DNA of 64,000 bases from Candidatus Protistibacter heckmannii (lineage in GTDB: Bacteria > Pseudomonadota > Gammaproteobacteria > Burkholderiales > Burkholderiaceae), in contig JALBVF010000002.1 in NCBI GenBank assembly GCA_025050535.1, forward strand, positions 272,001 to 336,000, given 5' to 3'. A program made the position numbers and the translations under genes. Numbering within the stretch: the stretch's first letter is position 1; every line of letters starts with the position of its first letter. The notes below the pieces were generated by a model. That model ran no database searches. It was not told the origin of the DNA and saw nothing but the letters and a program-made list of their open reading frames with translations. This document shows positions 9,573 through 20,723 of the stretch, one piece after another.

Positions 9573-10622
9573 ATGCAGACACCCAAGCCCTTCCCCGCCG
9601 ACATCGGCGACACCCTCTCCCAGGCCGAACGCAACCGGCGCGCCGTCCTCGGTCGCCTGCTCACGCTGTCCGCGGCCGGCATGGCGGCTGGCGCCGGCTT
9701 CCCCGGCGCCGCCTCGGCCCAGCCCTCCGCCTTCCGTCCCTCGAAGCCGGTGCGGCTGATCTCGCCGCTCCTGGCGGGCGGCGCGCCGGACGCCATCATC
9801 CGCCCCATCGCGCTCAAGCTTTCCGAGCTCTGGGGGCATGGCGTGATCGTCGACAACCACGGCGGCGGCACCATCATCGGCACGCAGATCATCGCCAAGT
9901 CGCCGCCAGACGGCCTGACCTTCGGCGTGTGCATCAGCGCGCTGACGATCAACTCCAGCCTGCGCAACGACCTGCCCTACGACACCTTCAAGGACCTCAC
10001 GCCGATCACGCAGATCGGCAGCGTCTCGGGCGCGCTGGTGGCACATCCCTCGCTGCCAGCCAACACCCTGCCTGAGCTGATCACGCTGGCCAAGGCCAAG
10101 CCGGGAACGATCTCCTACGCCTCGCTGGGCATCGGCACCGCCGGCCATATCACCGGCGAACTGCTCAAGGCGCGCGCCGGCATCGACATGGTCCACGTCC
10201 CATACTCGGGCAGCAGCGCCGCCTACCGCGAACTGATTCCCGGCCGGGTGCCGGTGGGCTTCGTGGTTCTGGAGTCGGCGCTCGGCCATCTGAGCGCCGG
10301 CAAGCTCAAGCTGCTGGCCCTGACCGACACCTGGTGCAGCAAGCTCTATCCGCAATATCCGGTGATCGAGGAAACGATCAAGGGCCTGGGCTACGACAGC
10401 ATCTTCGGCCTGATCGGGCCGCGCGGCCTCCCCGCCGACCTGCTCAAGAACCTGAGCGCGGATGTCCTTCGCGTGCTGAGCCTGCCGGAGATCCGCGCCC
10501 AGCTCGCGCGCCAGTCGCTCGACGTGGTGGCCTCCACTCCAGCGGAATTCTCCGCCGTCATCCGCCGCGAAACCGAGCACTGGAAACAGGCGGTCAAGGC
10601 CTCCGGCGCAAGCATCAGCTGA
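9573..10622 (+). CDS. Bug/TctC-family periplasmic solute receptor
   Basis: Extracytoplasmic receptor of the tripartite tricarboxylate transporter type. It has a Tat-like N-terminus (RRAVLGRLLTLSAAGMAAG, cleavage near ASAQP), then KPVRLISPLLAGGAPD (ligand loop), GGGTIIGTQIIAKSPPDG, NDLPYDTFKDLTPI and HVPYSGSSAAYRELI. About 350 residues and uninterrupted. ATG 9573 is preferred; an in-frame TTG lies at 9555. It heads an apparent operon with leuC-like and leuD-like genes, so its ligand may be a tricarboxylate or malate derivative (inference). No tctAB membrane genes are in the window. Confidence 0.88.
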   Translation: MQTPKPFPADIGDTLSQAERNRRAVLGRLLTLSAAGMAAGAGFPGAASAQPSAFRPSKPVRLISPLLAGGAPDAIIRPIALKLSELWGHGVIVDNHGGGTIIGTQIIAKSPPDGLTFGVCISALTINSSLRNDLPYDTFKDLTPITQIGSVSGALVAHPSLPANTLPELITLAKAKPGTISYASLGIGTAGHITGELLKARAGIDMVHVPYSGSSAAYRELIPGRVPVGFVVLESALGHLSAGKLKLLALTDTWCSKLYPQYPVIEETIKGLGYDSIFGLIGPRGLPADLLKNLSADVLRVLSLPEIRAQLARQSLDVVASTPAEFSAVIRRETEHWKQAVKASGASIS

Positions 10623-10629
10623 GTCCGCG

Positions 10630-11820
10630 ATGCAAGCGCCCCGGACCCTGTTTGAGAAAATCTGGAGCCGCCACGTGGTGGCCGACCTGGGCGAAGGCTT
10701 CGCCCTGCTCCACGTCGACCGTCACGTTGTGGCGGACTTCAACGGCAACGCCTTCACCCGGATGGCCGAGCGCGGACTCGAGGTGTGCAACCCCAAGTTC
10801 ACCTTCGCTACCGCCGATCATTCGGTGTCCACCGATCCGCGCGATCTGGACCCGCTGCAGCTGAAGAATCCGCACGTGATCGCGCTGTGCAAGGACACGC
10901 GGCGCTTCGGCGTGAAGCTCTTCGACCTGGGCCAGCCCGGCCTGACCGTGGCCATCCGCGACAGCCAAACCTGCACCAACGGCGCCCCGGGCGCGCTGGC
11001 CTGGGGCCAGGGCGAGGTCGTGCACATCCTGGCGACGCAGACCTACGTGCAGCGCAAGCCGAGCACGACGCGCGTGATGCTGGACGGCCCGCTGCCGCCG
11101 GGCGCCTCGGGAAAGGATCTGATCCTGCATCTGATCGGCACCCTGGGCGTGGACGCGGGCAACGGCTACGCGGTGGAATACGCCGGCTCCGCCATCCGCG
11201 CGCTGCCCACCGACGAAGGCGCGGCCTTCGACACGGAGGTCCGCATCGACGTGTCGGCGCTGCGGCCGCAGGTCACCTGGGGCAACAGCCTGGACGCGGT
11301 GCTGCCGGTGGACGGCCGCATTCCCGATCCCACCGGCGAGCCCGACGCCGCGAAACGCGCCGTCATGCAGGAGGCGCTGCGCTACATGGACCTGCAGCCC
11401 GGGCGGTCGATCGCCGGCACGCCGATCGACCGCGTCTTCATCGGCTCCTGCACCAACAGCCGCATCACCGATCTGCGCGCGGCCACCGCCGTCGTACGCG
11501 GCCACAAGGTGGCGCCGCGGGTGCGCACCTGGGTGGTGCCGGGCTCCGAGCAGGTCAAGCGCGAGGCCGAAGGGTTGGACCGCATCTTCTCGGAGGCCGG
11601 CTTCGAATGGCGCTCGCCCGGCTTCTCGATGTGTCTGGGCGGAAACGGCGACGTGATCGGCAGCGGCGAGCGCGCCGTGTCTACCGCCAACCGCAACTTC
11701 GCCGGCCGGCAGGGGCCGGGCAGCTGCACGCATATCGCCAGCCCGGCGCTGGCGGCGGCCTCGGCCTGCCTGGGCCACATCGCCGATCCACGAGAACTGG
11801 CCGAAGGAACCTCGCCATGA
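10630..11820 (+). CDS. LeuC-type aconitase-superfamily dehydratase large subunit, degenerate
   Basis: Large subunit of a 3-isopropylmalate-dehydratase-like hydro-lyase. HVVADLGEGFALLHVDRH, FTFATADHSVST, SCTNSRITDLRAA and ANRNFAGRQGPGSCTH are family landmarks. Three things suggest it is dead although open. Family members are about 465 residues but this is 396. About 60 residues are missing between AGSAIRAL and DTEVRIDVSALRPQVTWG, and a smaller piece around FDLGQPGLTV. The [4Fe-4S] ligand motif C-S-M-C reads F-S-M-C at about 11620, losing one of three cluster cysteines. Its TGA overlaps the next ATG. It is probably a catabolic paralogue, not the leucine-pathway enzyme. Confidence 0.82.
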   Translation: MQAPRTLFEKIWSRHVVADLGEGFALLHVDRHVVADFNGNAFTRMAERGLEVCNPKFTFATADHSVSTDPRDLDPLQLKNPHVIALCKDTRRFGVKLFDLGQPGLTVAIRDSQTCTNGAPGALAWGQGEVVHILATQTYVQRKPSTTRVMLDGPLPPGASGKDLILHLIGTLGVDAGNGYAVEYAGSAIRALPTDEGAAFDTEVRIDVSALRPQVTWGNSLDAVLPVDGRIPDPTGEPDAAKRAVMQEALRYMDLQPGRSIAGTPIDRVFIGSCTNSRITDLRAATAVVRGHKVAPRVRTWVVPGSEQVKREAEGLDRIFSEAGFEWRSPGFSMCLGGNGDVIGSGERAVSTANRNFAGRQGPGSCTHIASPALAAASACLGHIADPRELAEGTSP

Positions 11821-12452
11821 GCGCCCTCGTCACCCTGCGCGGCGCGGCCGCCGCGCTGCTCCAGCCGAACATCAACACCGACATCATCGCGCCCCTGGTG
11901 CGCGGCCCCGGCGGCATGCAGCCCGCCGGTGTGCGCAGCGAGGCGGAACTGGCGCAGCGGCTCTTCGGCCCTTGGTGCTACGACGCCCAGGGCGCAGAGA
12001 AGCCCGACTTCGCGCTCAACCGGCCGGCTTCCCGGCGGGCGAAATTCCTGCTTGCCGGCCCCAACTTCGCCTGCGGCAGCTCGCGCGAAACCGCCACGAC
12101 CATGCTCAAGGCCTTCGGCATCCGCTGCGTGATCGCGCCCAGCTTCGGACTGATCTTCCACGACAACTGCTTCCGCAACCACATGCTGCCGCTGACCATG
12201 GACATTGAGACGGTGCGCGCGCTCGCGGCACCGACCGACGGTGGCGCGGAGCTGGTCCTGGACCTGCAGGCCTGCACCCTCACCGCGCCGGACGGCGCCG
12301 CGCACGGCTTCGACCTGCCCTCCTTCCGCCGCAGCATGCTGCTGCAGGGCACGGACGAGGTCGCGGTGACGCTGGGCCGCGAAGCCGAGATTCAGGCCTG
12401 GCAGGAGCGCGCGCGCCGTGAGCGCCCATGGCAGTGGCTGGCGGGCGGCTAG
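11817..12452 (+). CDS. LeuD-type aconitase-superfamily dehydratase small subunit
   Basis: A 211-residue swivelling-domain subunit partnering the LeuC-like protein. NINTDIIAP near the start and GPNFACGSSRETATTMLKAF are the substrate-loop motifs, followed by CVIAPSFGLIFHDNC. No interruption is seen. It is translationally coupled to the large subunit by an ATGA overlap. Its TAG stop shares CTAG with the stop of the convergent putA remnant. With the large subunit apparently inactive, it may be an orphan on the way to loss. Confidence 0.85.
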   Translation: MSALVTLRGAAAALLQPNINTDIIAPLVRGPGGMQPAGVRSEAELAQRLFGPWCYDAQGAEKPDFALNRPASRRAKFLLAGPNFACGSSRETATTMLKAFGIRCVIAPSFGLIFHDNCFRNHMLPLTMDIETVRALAAPTDGGAELVLDLQACTLTAPDGAAHGFDLPSFRRSMLLQGTDEVAVTLGREAEIQAWQERARRERPWQWLAGG

Positions 12453-15046
12453 CCGGCCAGCCACTGGAAGTTGCCGCCGGCCTTCGGGCCGGTGCCGCTC
12501 AGGCCTTCGCCGCCGAATGGCTGCACGCCGACCACCGCGCCGATGGTGTTGCGGTTGACGTAGACGTTGCCGGCGTGCGCCGCCTTGGCGACGGCGGCGT
12601 GGCGCGAATCGATGCGCGTCTGCACGCCGAGCGTGAGGCCAAAGCCCAGTGCGTTGACCTGCTCGATTACCGCCAGCAGATCGCCGCTCCAGCGCACGAT
12701 CTGCAGCACCGGCCGAAGATCTCTTCCCTGGCTTGTTCGACGCCGGCGATCTCGTAGGCATGCGGCGGGATCAGGCGCAGCCGCGCCTCCCGCGGTGTGA
12801 CGAGGCGCGCGAACAAGGGCTTGGCCTCGGCGCGCAGCCGGCCGATCTGGCGCAGCACCTTCTCGGCGGCCTCGGTGTCGATCAGCGGGCCGACGTCGGT
12901 GGACAGCGCGGCCAGATCGCCCACGCGCAGCTCGGAGGCCGCGCCGGCCAGCATGCGCAGCGCCGAGCAGCGCTGGCCGGCGGAGCGGAAGTCGCTTTGC
13001 AGCACGGCGTCAGTCACCTGCTCGGGCAGCGCGGTGGAATCGACGAGCATCGCGTTCATTCCGCCGGTCTCGGCGATCAGCGGCACGATGGGGCCGTCCT
13101 TGGGGCGAGCGCGCGCTGGATGGCCTTGGCCACCTGGGTCGAGCCGGTGAAGGCCACGCCCGCGACGCAGGGCTCAGCGACCAGGGCTGCGCCCACGGTC
13201 TCGCCTGGGCCATGCAGCAACTGCAGCGCGTCGGCGGGAACGCCGGCTGCATACAGGATAGCGACGGCCGCGGCGGCCACGCCGGGCGTCTGCTCGGCGG
13301 GCTTAGCGAGCACCGCGTTGCCGGTGACGAGGGCCGTGGCCACCTGGCCGGTGAAGATCGCCAGCGGGAAATTCCACGGGCTAATGCAGACCCACATGTC
13401 GCGCGGATGCATGGACAGCACATTGCGCTCGCCGGTCGGGCCGGGAAGCTCGCGCGGCGCCATCAGCGCCTGCGCCTCGCCAGCGTAATAGCGCAGGAAG
13501 TCCTCCGCCTCTCGAACCTCCGCCACGGCATCGCCCCGGGTTTTGCATGCTTCGCGCACCAGAAGCGCGCAGAGCGCGGGCAGGCGCGCCTCCATCGCGT
13601 CGGCTGCCTGGCGCAGGACGGCGGTGCGCGTCTGCGTGACGCTCAGGTCCAGGCCGGCGCTGTTCCGGCGGCCGTCGCCATAGAGCGCGCCCGGCAGGGG
13701 CCGCGGCGAGGCGGCGGCGAGATTCAGCGGCGAGCGCAGCAGCGCGTCGGCGTCGAGCGTCGCGTCGGCCAACTGATGCACGAAGGAGGAGTTCGCGCCG
13801 TTCTCCAGCAGGCGGCGCACGAGATAGGCGAGCAGGTCGCGGTGTGCGCCCACCGGCGCATAGACGCGGCATTGCAGGAGCGGATTCTTCAGTACCTCGC
13901 AGTAGACGCTCTCGCCCATGCCGTGCAGACGCTGCATCTCGAAGCGCGCGCCGCTGCGCTCGGCCATCTGCAGGATGGCGGCGATGGTGCCGGCGTTGTG
14001 CGTGGCGAACTGCGGGAAAATGACGTCCTGCGCGTCGAACATGGCCTGGGCGCGCTTGATCTTGGTGTCCCAGTAGGCGCCCTTGACCAGGCGGAACATC
14101 AGGCGCACGCCGTGGCGGCGCGCGAGGCCAGTGACGTGCTCGATCGGCTCCAGAACGCGGGTCTGGTAGGCCTGCATCGCCAGGCCGAAGCCCTTCCATT
14201 GCGGATGCTGTTGCGCAATCTTCGCGAGCAGCGCGTCGAAGACCTCGAGCGAGATTTCCAGGCGGACGGCTTCCTCAGCATCGATGGTCAGATTGATGTC
14301 GGCCTGCGCGGCGCGCTCGCACAGCTCCCAGACCTTGGGCACAAGTTCGGCCATGACGCGCTCGCCCTGCGCCTCTTCATAGCGCGGATGCAGGGCGCTG
14401 AGCTTGATGGAGATGCCGTCGCGGCGCTGCGGCGCGGGCTTTTTCCCGGCGGTCCCGGCATGCGAGCCGGCGATGGCCTTGATGGCGGCGGCATAGCTGG
14501 CGAAATGCGCGACGGCGTCCCGCGCGGTGCGCGCGCCTTCGCCGAGCATGTCGTAGCTGAAACACAGGCCGTCCGTCTTCTTGCGCAAGCCGTCGGCGCG
14601 GTGCAGCGCGTCGCCGATGGTCTGGCCGAGCACGAACTGGTGGCCAAGCCCTGCGCACCGGCGGCGGGGTCGGGCAGGAAATGCTTGGACAGCGCGACCG
14701 CGGCGGAAGACAGGCGGGCGAGCGCGGAGTCGCCGTGGTGATCGAAATCGGCGCGGCTAAGCTGGTCGGCGGTGAGCGCGACGGCCGTCTCGGCGTCGGG
14801 CACGCGCAGCAGAGCCTCGGCCAGACGCATCAGCGCCAGGCCTTCCTCGCCGGAGATCGGATATTCCTTGAGCAGACGCTCCATCGCCAAGAAGGGGGCG
14901 GGATGGCGGCGCGCGGCCTCGACCCAGGGCGTTGCGCGGCGGATGACCGCGCTTCAGTCCAGCTGGGTTCCCAGCAGCGCGAGACGGGCGGAGACCACTT
15001 CCGCTTCGGGCCGGTAGGGCGAGGGCAGGCGTTGATGAATCGACAT
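12449..15046 (-). pseudogene. putA: PutA, bifunctional proline/P5C dehydrogenase, multiply disrupted
   Basis: Would oxidise proline to glutamate in two steps. The FAD-barrel domain is long and clear (GISIKLSALHPRYE, NLTIDAEEAVRLEISLEVF, YAPVGAHRDLLAYLVRRL, GANSSFVHQLAD). The aldehyde-dehydrogenase domain is in pieces: SPWNFPLAIFTGQ, ETGGMNAMLVDS, SAGQRCSALR with the catalytic cysteine, and GGEGLSGTGPKAGG. The start is ATG at 15046 (MSIHQRLPSPYRPEAE). A TGA plus frameshift lie near 14950, with frameshifts near 14640, 13090 and 12715. Total coding length of about 866 codons is well below usual PutA size, so internal deletions have also occurred. IS copy B ends 18 bases upstream of the start codon. 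Confidence 0.9.
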
Positions 15047-15064
15047 GAAAAAATCGCTTTGAAC

Positions 15065-16182
15065 TATTGATGCGGCGATTAAACATTGAACTTATTGAGT
15101 GATATAGAGTCGGCTGTTGCAGGGACAAAATCGACTCGAGAATGCTGCCGGTAGCCGCCCTGAACGAACGGCGCCGACGTGTGGTGAAAATGCGGCTGGA
15201 TGGCGTGAGCCTGAAGGACACGGCGGCGCAATGCGAGATGTCGCGCACGACGCTCATTGCGGCGGTGAAGGCGTATCGCGCGGGCGGGTGGAAGGCCCTC
15301 GACGTAGAGCGCCCCGGGCGCCCGCAGGGTACGGGCAGAACGCTGACGGCGGAGCAGGAACGCGAGGTTCAGCAGCTGATCCGCGACCGCACGCCCGACC
15401 AGTTGAAGATGATCTATGCGCTGTGGAGCCGCCAGGCAGTGGCCGAGTTGATCCTTAACCGATAAGGCATCAAGCTGGCCGTTCGCACGATGGGCCTGTA
15501 TCTGGAGCGTTGGGGCTTCACGCCGAAAAAGCCCATGAAGAAGGCCTACGAGCAGTCGCCGGCGGCGGTGAAAAAGTGGCTCGACGAGGACTACCCGGTG
15601 ATCGCCGCCTGCGCCAAGGCTGAGGGGGCTAAAATTCACTGGGGCGACGAGACCGGCGTGCGCCGCGACGACGTGCGCGGGCGCAGCTATGCCCCGCAGG
15701 GCCAGACGCCCGTGATTCGCGTGAACAACAAGCGCCACGGCTTGTCGGTGATCTCCACCGTCACCAACAAGAGCCAGATGCGCTGGCAGGCCTTCGACGG
15801 AGTGTTGAGCGCCGACATCCTGATCGACTTCCTGCGCCGGCTGGTCAAGGATGCCGGCCGAAAGATCTACCTGATCCTGGACAACCTGCGTGTGCACCAC
15901 AGCAAGCCTGTGAAGGCCTGGCTGGCCGAGCACAAGCACGAGATCGAAGTCTTCTACTTGCCCAGCTACAGCCCCGAACTGAGCCCCAACGAAATGGCCA
16001 ATGCCGACCTGAAGCAGATCGGCACCAAACTCGCTCCAGCTCGCTCGAAGCTGCAACTGGTGAAGGCCACGCGCCAGCATCTGCTCAGCGTTTAGCGACA
16101 GCCCGAGCGCGTCAAGAGCTACTTCGAACATGCGCCGGTTCGGTATGCTGCTTGAGTTCATTGTTTCAATGCCGGATCAATA
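15065..16182 (+). mobile_element. IS630-family insertion sequence, copy B (complete, 1118 bp)
   Basis: Same element as copy A in opposite orientation, TA at both boundaries. The left terminal repeat has diverged slightly (TATTGATGCGGCGATTAAAC), while the right end keeps GCCGGATCAATA. It sits between the putA start and the sensor-kinase gene, cutting putA from its own upstream region. Confidence 0.92.
15142..16095 (+). pseudogene. IS630 transposase of copy B, split by an internal TAA
   Basis: Helix-turn-helix part 15142-15465 and DDE part 15490-16095. The separating TAA is the one seen in the other copies. In this copy the native first ATG (seen in copy D before DKIDSRTL) is changed, and an ATG six codons later may be used. 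It reads FTPKKP and GAKIHWGDE, as in copy C, where A and D have FTPQKP and GAEIHWGDE. Confidence 0.85.
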
Positions 16183-16202
16183 AAAGGCGATACTGGTTTG
16201 AA

Positions 16203-16220
16203 TCGATAATCCAATATCGA
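16203..16220. promoter_or_regulatory. AT-rich inverted repeat before the sensor kinase
   Basis: Arms TCGATA and TATCGA separated by six bases, about 90 bases upstream of the kinase start in a 128-base AT-rich gap after IS copy B. It may be a regulator site or part of the promoter. No clear sigma-70 boxes can be assigned. Confidence 0.3.
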
Positions 16221-16310
16221 CGCATTCCTTTTTTCTGAAATATATAAATACGCCGACACTTGCCGGCCCGCGGGCTTATTGATTCTCAGGTGAAGCATTT
16301 TAAAATATCG

Positions 16311-19300
16311 ATGGGGCTGCGCGCCAGACTCGTTTCGCTGGTCGTGGTCGCGCTTTTTCCCATCTTCCTGCTCGCGCTCTACACCTCGAAGGGCGCGCAG
16401 GACAACGCGCTGAGCCTCACCGAGGACAACCTCCAAGCGGCCGCCAAGCTCGGCGCGGCCAACCTGGACAAGATGCTAGAAGGCGTAGAGCAGCTGCTCA
16501 CCGCCATCACCGGCGCGCCCGACCTCGTCTCCGCCGACCGCGCCCGCTGCGAACGCTACTTCACCGGACTGCGCGGCCTCCATCCGGCCTACGTCAACGT
16601 CGGCATGCTCACCAAGGACGGCCGCCAGAACTGCCTGGCCGTCTACGGAACGGCGCCGCTCGACGCCAACGACCGGCTGTATTTCCGCGAGGCGATAGAC
16701 ACCCGCAGATTTGGCATCAGCGAATACATCGTCGTCCACACCACCGGCAAGGCCACGCTGCCGACCTCGCAGCCCATCCTGGGCAAGGATGGCGTGATCA
16801 TCGGAGTCACCTATGCGTCCATCACCATGGAAGCCATCGAGGCCGCCATCTCGCAGGTCCAGTTGGCCGAGGGTGCGGCCATCACCGTGCTCGATCGCAA
16901 CGGCACCGTGCTCGCGCGCCACGCCAACAACAACGACCGGGCCGTCGCCTCCTGGCGCCCTGGCGAGAGACTCCACGAGCCAGACGTCCTCGCCGCGCTC
17001 AAGGAAAAGCGCTCCGGCGTGCTGCGCGGCGACGAAAAAAGCGATCCGCACATCCACGCGCTCACGCGCCTGCGCCCCGACGAGCCCGGCGCGCTCACCA
17101 TCGTCACCCGCCTGCCACACGCCATCGCACTGCGCCACACCCGCCAGGCGATCTATCTGCAGCTCGAAGTCCTTTCCATCGTCTCGCTGCTCGGCATCGC
17201 CGCCGCCTGGTTCGCCGGCAACCGCTACATCGTCAAGCCTGCCTCGCGGCTGCTCGACATGGCCAACCTCATCGCCGGCGGCGACCTCGGTGCGCGCATG
17301 CAGGTGAGCAAAGGCAGCCGCAGCGAACGCTCCCGGCTTGGCCTGGCCTTCAACACGATGGTCGAGGCCATGCAGACGCGCCAGGACGAGCTCGACCAGT
17401 CGCTCACCACCAGCCGCTGCAAGCAGGACCTCTTCGAATCCGTGCTCGAAAGCATGGTCGAGGCCATCGTCGTCGTCGACGCCGAGGGCCGCTTCCTGCT
17501 CTTGAACCTGCCCGCGCAGCGCATCCTCGGCACCAACGGCGCCGACAAGCGCGTGCAGGACTGGCCCGAGGTGATGGAATGCTACGAGGCCGACGACGAC
17601 AACATCGAAGGCAAGACGCCCATCCCCGCCGAGTAGCTGGCGCTGGCCCGCGCCAGCTGCGGCGAATCCATCGACGGCCGCAAGGTCTAGGTGTGCACGC
17701 CCTCCACCGTCGAGCCGCGCCTGCTGCTCGTGAGCGCCCGCCCTCTCGGCGACATGGAGCACGGCATCAGCGGCGGCTTCGTCGTCTTCTCCGACATCAC
17801 CGAGCAGCATCTGGCCGAACGCCACAACGAAGCCACCCGCGCCGAACTGCTCAAGACCCAGGAGCGGCTGCTCGACGCGCAGCGCCTGGCCAGGTTGGGC
17901 AACTGGGAGCAGGACCTCAGGACCAACGAGATCTGATGGTCCGACGAGATCTTCGACATCTTCGGCATCGAGCGTGACAGCTTCTCCTATCAGTACGAAG
18001 CCTTCCTCAGCCAGGTGCACCCCGGAGACCGCGCCCGCTTCGACCGCGCCCAGGCGGCGGCGAGCAGCTCGGGCAAGCTCGACATCGAGCACCGCATAAT
18101 CGTGCCCGGCGGCGAGGTGCGCTGGATCCACGAACGCGCCGAAGTCCAGCGCGACGCGGAAGGCACGCCGGTCAAGCTGATCGGCAGCACCCAGGACATC
18201 AGCGAGCGCAAATTCACCGAGGAGCACGTCAACCTGCTGCGCCTGGCGATTTCCCAGCTCAACGACATCGTCCTCATCACCGAAGCCCGCCCGCCCGAGG
18301 AAGGCGGCATGGCGATCGTCTTCGTCAATGAAGCCTTCGAGCGGCGCACCGGCTACGCCGCCGCCGACGTCATCGGCAAGGTGCCCGATTTCCTCGTCGG
18401 CCCTGCCACCGACGCCGAAACCATCGCCCACGTCGGCGAGGCGGTCCGCAATTGGCAGCCGGTGCGCGAAGAGATTCTCAACTACTCCAAGGACGGCTGC
18501 TCCTTCTGGGTCGACGCCTCGCTGGTGCAGCTGGCCGACGAAACCGGCTTCTACACCCACTGGATCGCCATCGAACGCGACATCACCGAGCGCAAGATGG
18601 CGGAGATGGCCCTGATGCAGAGCCAGGGCCGCTACCGCGCGCTGTTCGACCGCAATCCCATGCTGATGTGGGGCACGACAAGAACACGCTGGAATTCCTC
18701 GCCGTCAACGAGGCGGCCTGCCAGCAGTAAGGCTAAAGCCGCGAGGAATTCCTCAAGCTCAACCTGCAGGACATCCGCCCGCAAGAGGACATCCCCGAGC
18801 TGATGGAAGTGGTCAAGCGCGGCGCGGTGCACGGCCGCATGGCCCGCCATCTGCGCAAGGACGGCTCGCTGCTGTTCATGGAGATCGCCGCCAATCCGGC
18901 CGTCTTCGAAGGCCGCGACTATCGATTCGTCGCGCCCATCGACATCACCCGGCGCGTGTGCGCCGAACGCGCGCTGGGCGAATTCGTCGGCCGGCTGCAG
19001 TCAGTGGCCGCCACCTCGGTGGTCCTTAACGTGCAGAAGGACGTGCACCTGATCCTGCAGGAAATAACCGACCGCGCGCGCCATCGTCAGCGCCAACCAG
19101 GCCGTCACCTCGCTGCTCACCGGCGAGGTCCAGCCGACCCTGCTCCACGCGCTCTCGCTCTCCGACACCTACGCCGCGCTGCGCGGCGGCGCCGGCATGA
19201 TGATGGACGCCAACCGCAGCACCGCGCTCATCGAGCAGACGCCCAGGCCCATGCGCCCCTACGCCGAGGAGCTGGCTGCCCATCCGGTCTGGCGCGAAAA

Positions 19301-20594
19301 CCTCACCGCCTCGGGGGCCGCGCCCCTGCTCAGCCGCGACGGCCAGAACATCGGCCTGATCCAGCTCGCCGACAAGATCGAAGGCGATTTCACCGAGGAA
19401 GACGAAGCCATCCTCGCACAGCTCACCCAGCTCGCCTCCGTGGCTCTGCAGAACACCACGCTCTTCAAGGATGTGCTTGAACTCAACGCCGGCCTGGAGC
19501 GCAAGGTCGAGGAGCGCGCCTCGGAACTCGCCAGCAAGGAAGCCCTCTACCGCACGCTCACCGAACGGGCGCCGCAGATCATTTCCTACATGGCGCCCGA
19601 TGGGAAGATGCTCTACCTGAACAAGGCTTGGCACGACCTCGTCGGCGGCGAGCCCGGCGGCTGGCTGGGCGACCGATGGCGCGAAGCGCTGCACCCCGAG
19701 GGCATCGCCGCGGTCAACAGCAACTGGGCGCAGGCCGTCGCCACGCAGGGCCGGCACGAAGGCGAGCGCCGCTTCCTGGGCAAGAGCGGCGCGTATCACA
19801 CGATGCACTACATCGCCTCGCCGGTGTTCGACCACGACGGCCGGGTCATCTACTGGGTGGGGGGGGACGCCGACATCGCCACGCTCAAGCAGGTCGAGGA
19901 AGCGCTGCGCTTTTCCAACAACGAGCTCGAAGCCTTCTCCTATTCCGTGTCGCACGACCTGTGCTCGCCGCTCGCGGTGATCGACGGCTACAGCCGCGCC
20001 ATCCTGCAAAAATACGGCGAGCAGATGGACCGCGACTCGCTCGGCTATCTGGAGCGCATCCGCGTGCGCACCGTCGAGATGGCGCAGATGATCGAAGAGC
20101 TCCTGGGCCTGGCCCGCGTGATGCGCTCTGCGGTGCGCTACGAGCGCTTCGACCTGGGCGCCATCGCGGCGCGCGTCATCGAGGACTACCGGGCGCGCGA
20201 GCCGCAGCGCAACGTCGAGATCAAGATCCAGCCCGACATCATGGTTCGCGGCGATCCCCGCCTGCTCTCGCTGGTGCTCGACAACCTGATCGGCAACGCC
20301 TGGAAGTTCACCTCCAAGAAGGAAGCGGCGCGCATCTCCATCGGCGGCATGATCGGCCCCGACAAGCAGACCGAGTACTTCGTCGCCGACAACGGCGCCG
20401 GCTTCAACATGGCCTATTCCGACAAACTCTTCGGCACCTTCCAGCGCCCGCACTCCGCCGCCGACTTCCCCAGCACCGGCGTCGGCCTGGCCACGGTGCA
20501 GCGCATCATCTCCCGCCATGGCGGCCAGGTCTGGGCCAAATCCGCTCAGGAACAAGGCGCCACCTTCTGCTTCACCCTCGGCGAGCCATGGTAA
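16311..20594 (+). pseudogene. giant multi-PAS/GAF membrane sensor histidine kinase, heavily disrupted
   Basis: About 1,430 codons if restored. Order: TM1 (residues 8-28), periplasmic Cache-like sensor (DANDRLYFREAIDT, GVTYASITMEAIEAAI), TM2 (about 281-300), HAMP, a PAS near 17440, a PAS near 17890-18210, another near 18220-18600, a further one near 18620-18960, a shortened GAF near 19300, a PAS near 19530-19900, HisKA (SYSVSHDL, His codon 19953) and HATPase (DNLIGNAWKF, VADNGAGFNM, STGVGLATVQRI). Stops: TAG 17634 and 17688, TGA 17934, TAA 18728 and one two codons later. Frameshifts lie near 18675 and 19075. The residue after HDL is Cys where relatives usually have Arg. An in-frame GTG at 16290 is an alternative start. 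Confidence 0.9.
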
Positions 20595-20723
20595 GTCATT
20601 GTTTTTCCAGTTATTATGCGGATAGCCACAGTTAAAAAATGAAAAATTTGATAAAAATAATCTTTGGTGAAATAGTTTCAAATTTCGTATTTCAGAAGCT
20701 TCCGCCTTCCCGCGAGCCGCATC

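Noticed and set aside
10630-12452. Leucine-biosynthesis leuCD
   Set aside because: No leuB or leuA nearby; the genes sit with a Bug receptor and a GntR regulator, and the large subunit is degenerate. A catabolic paralogue is more likely.
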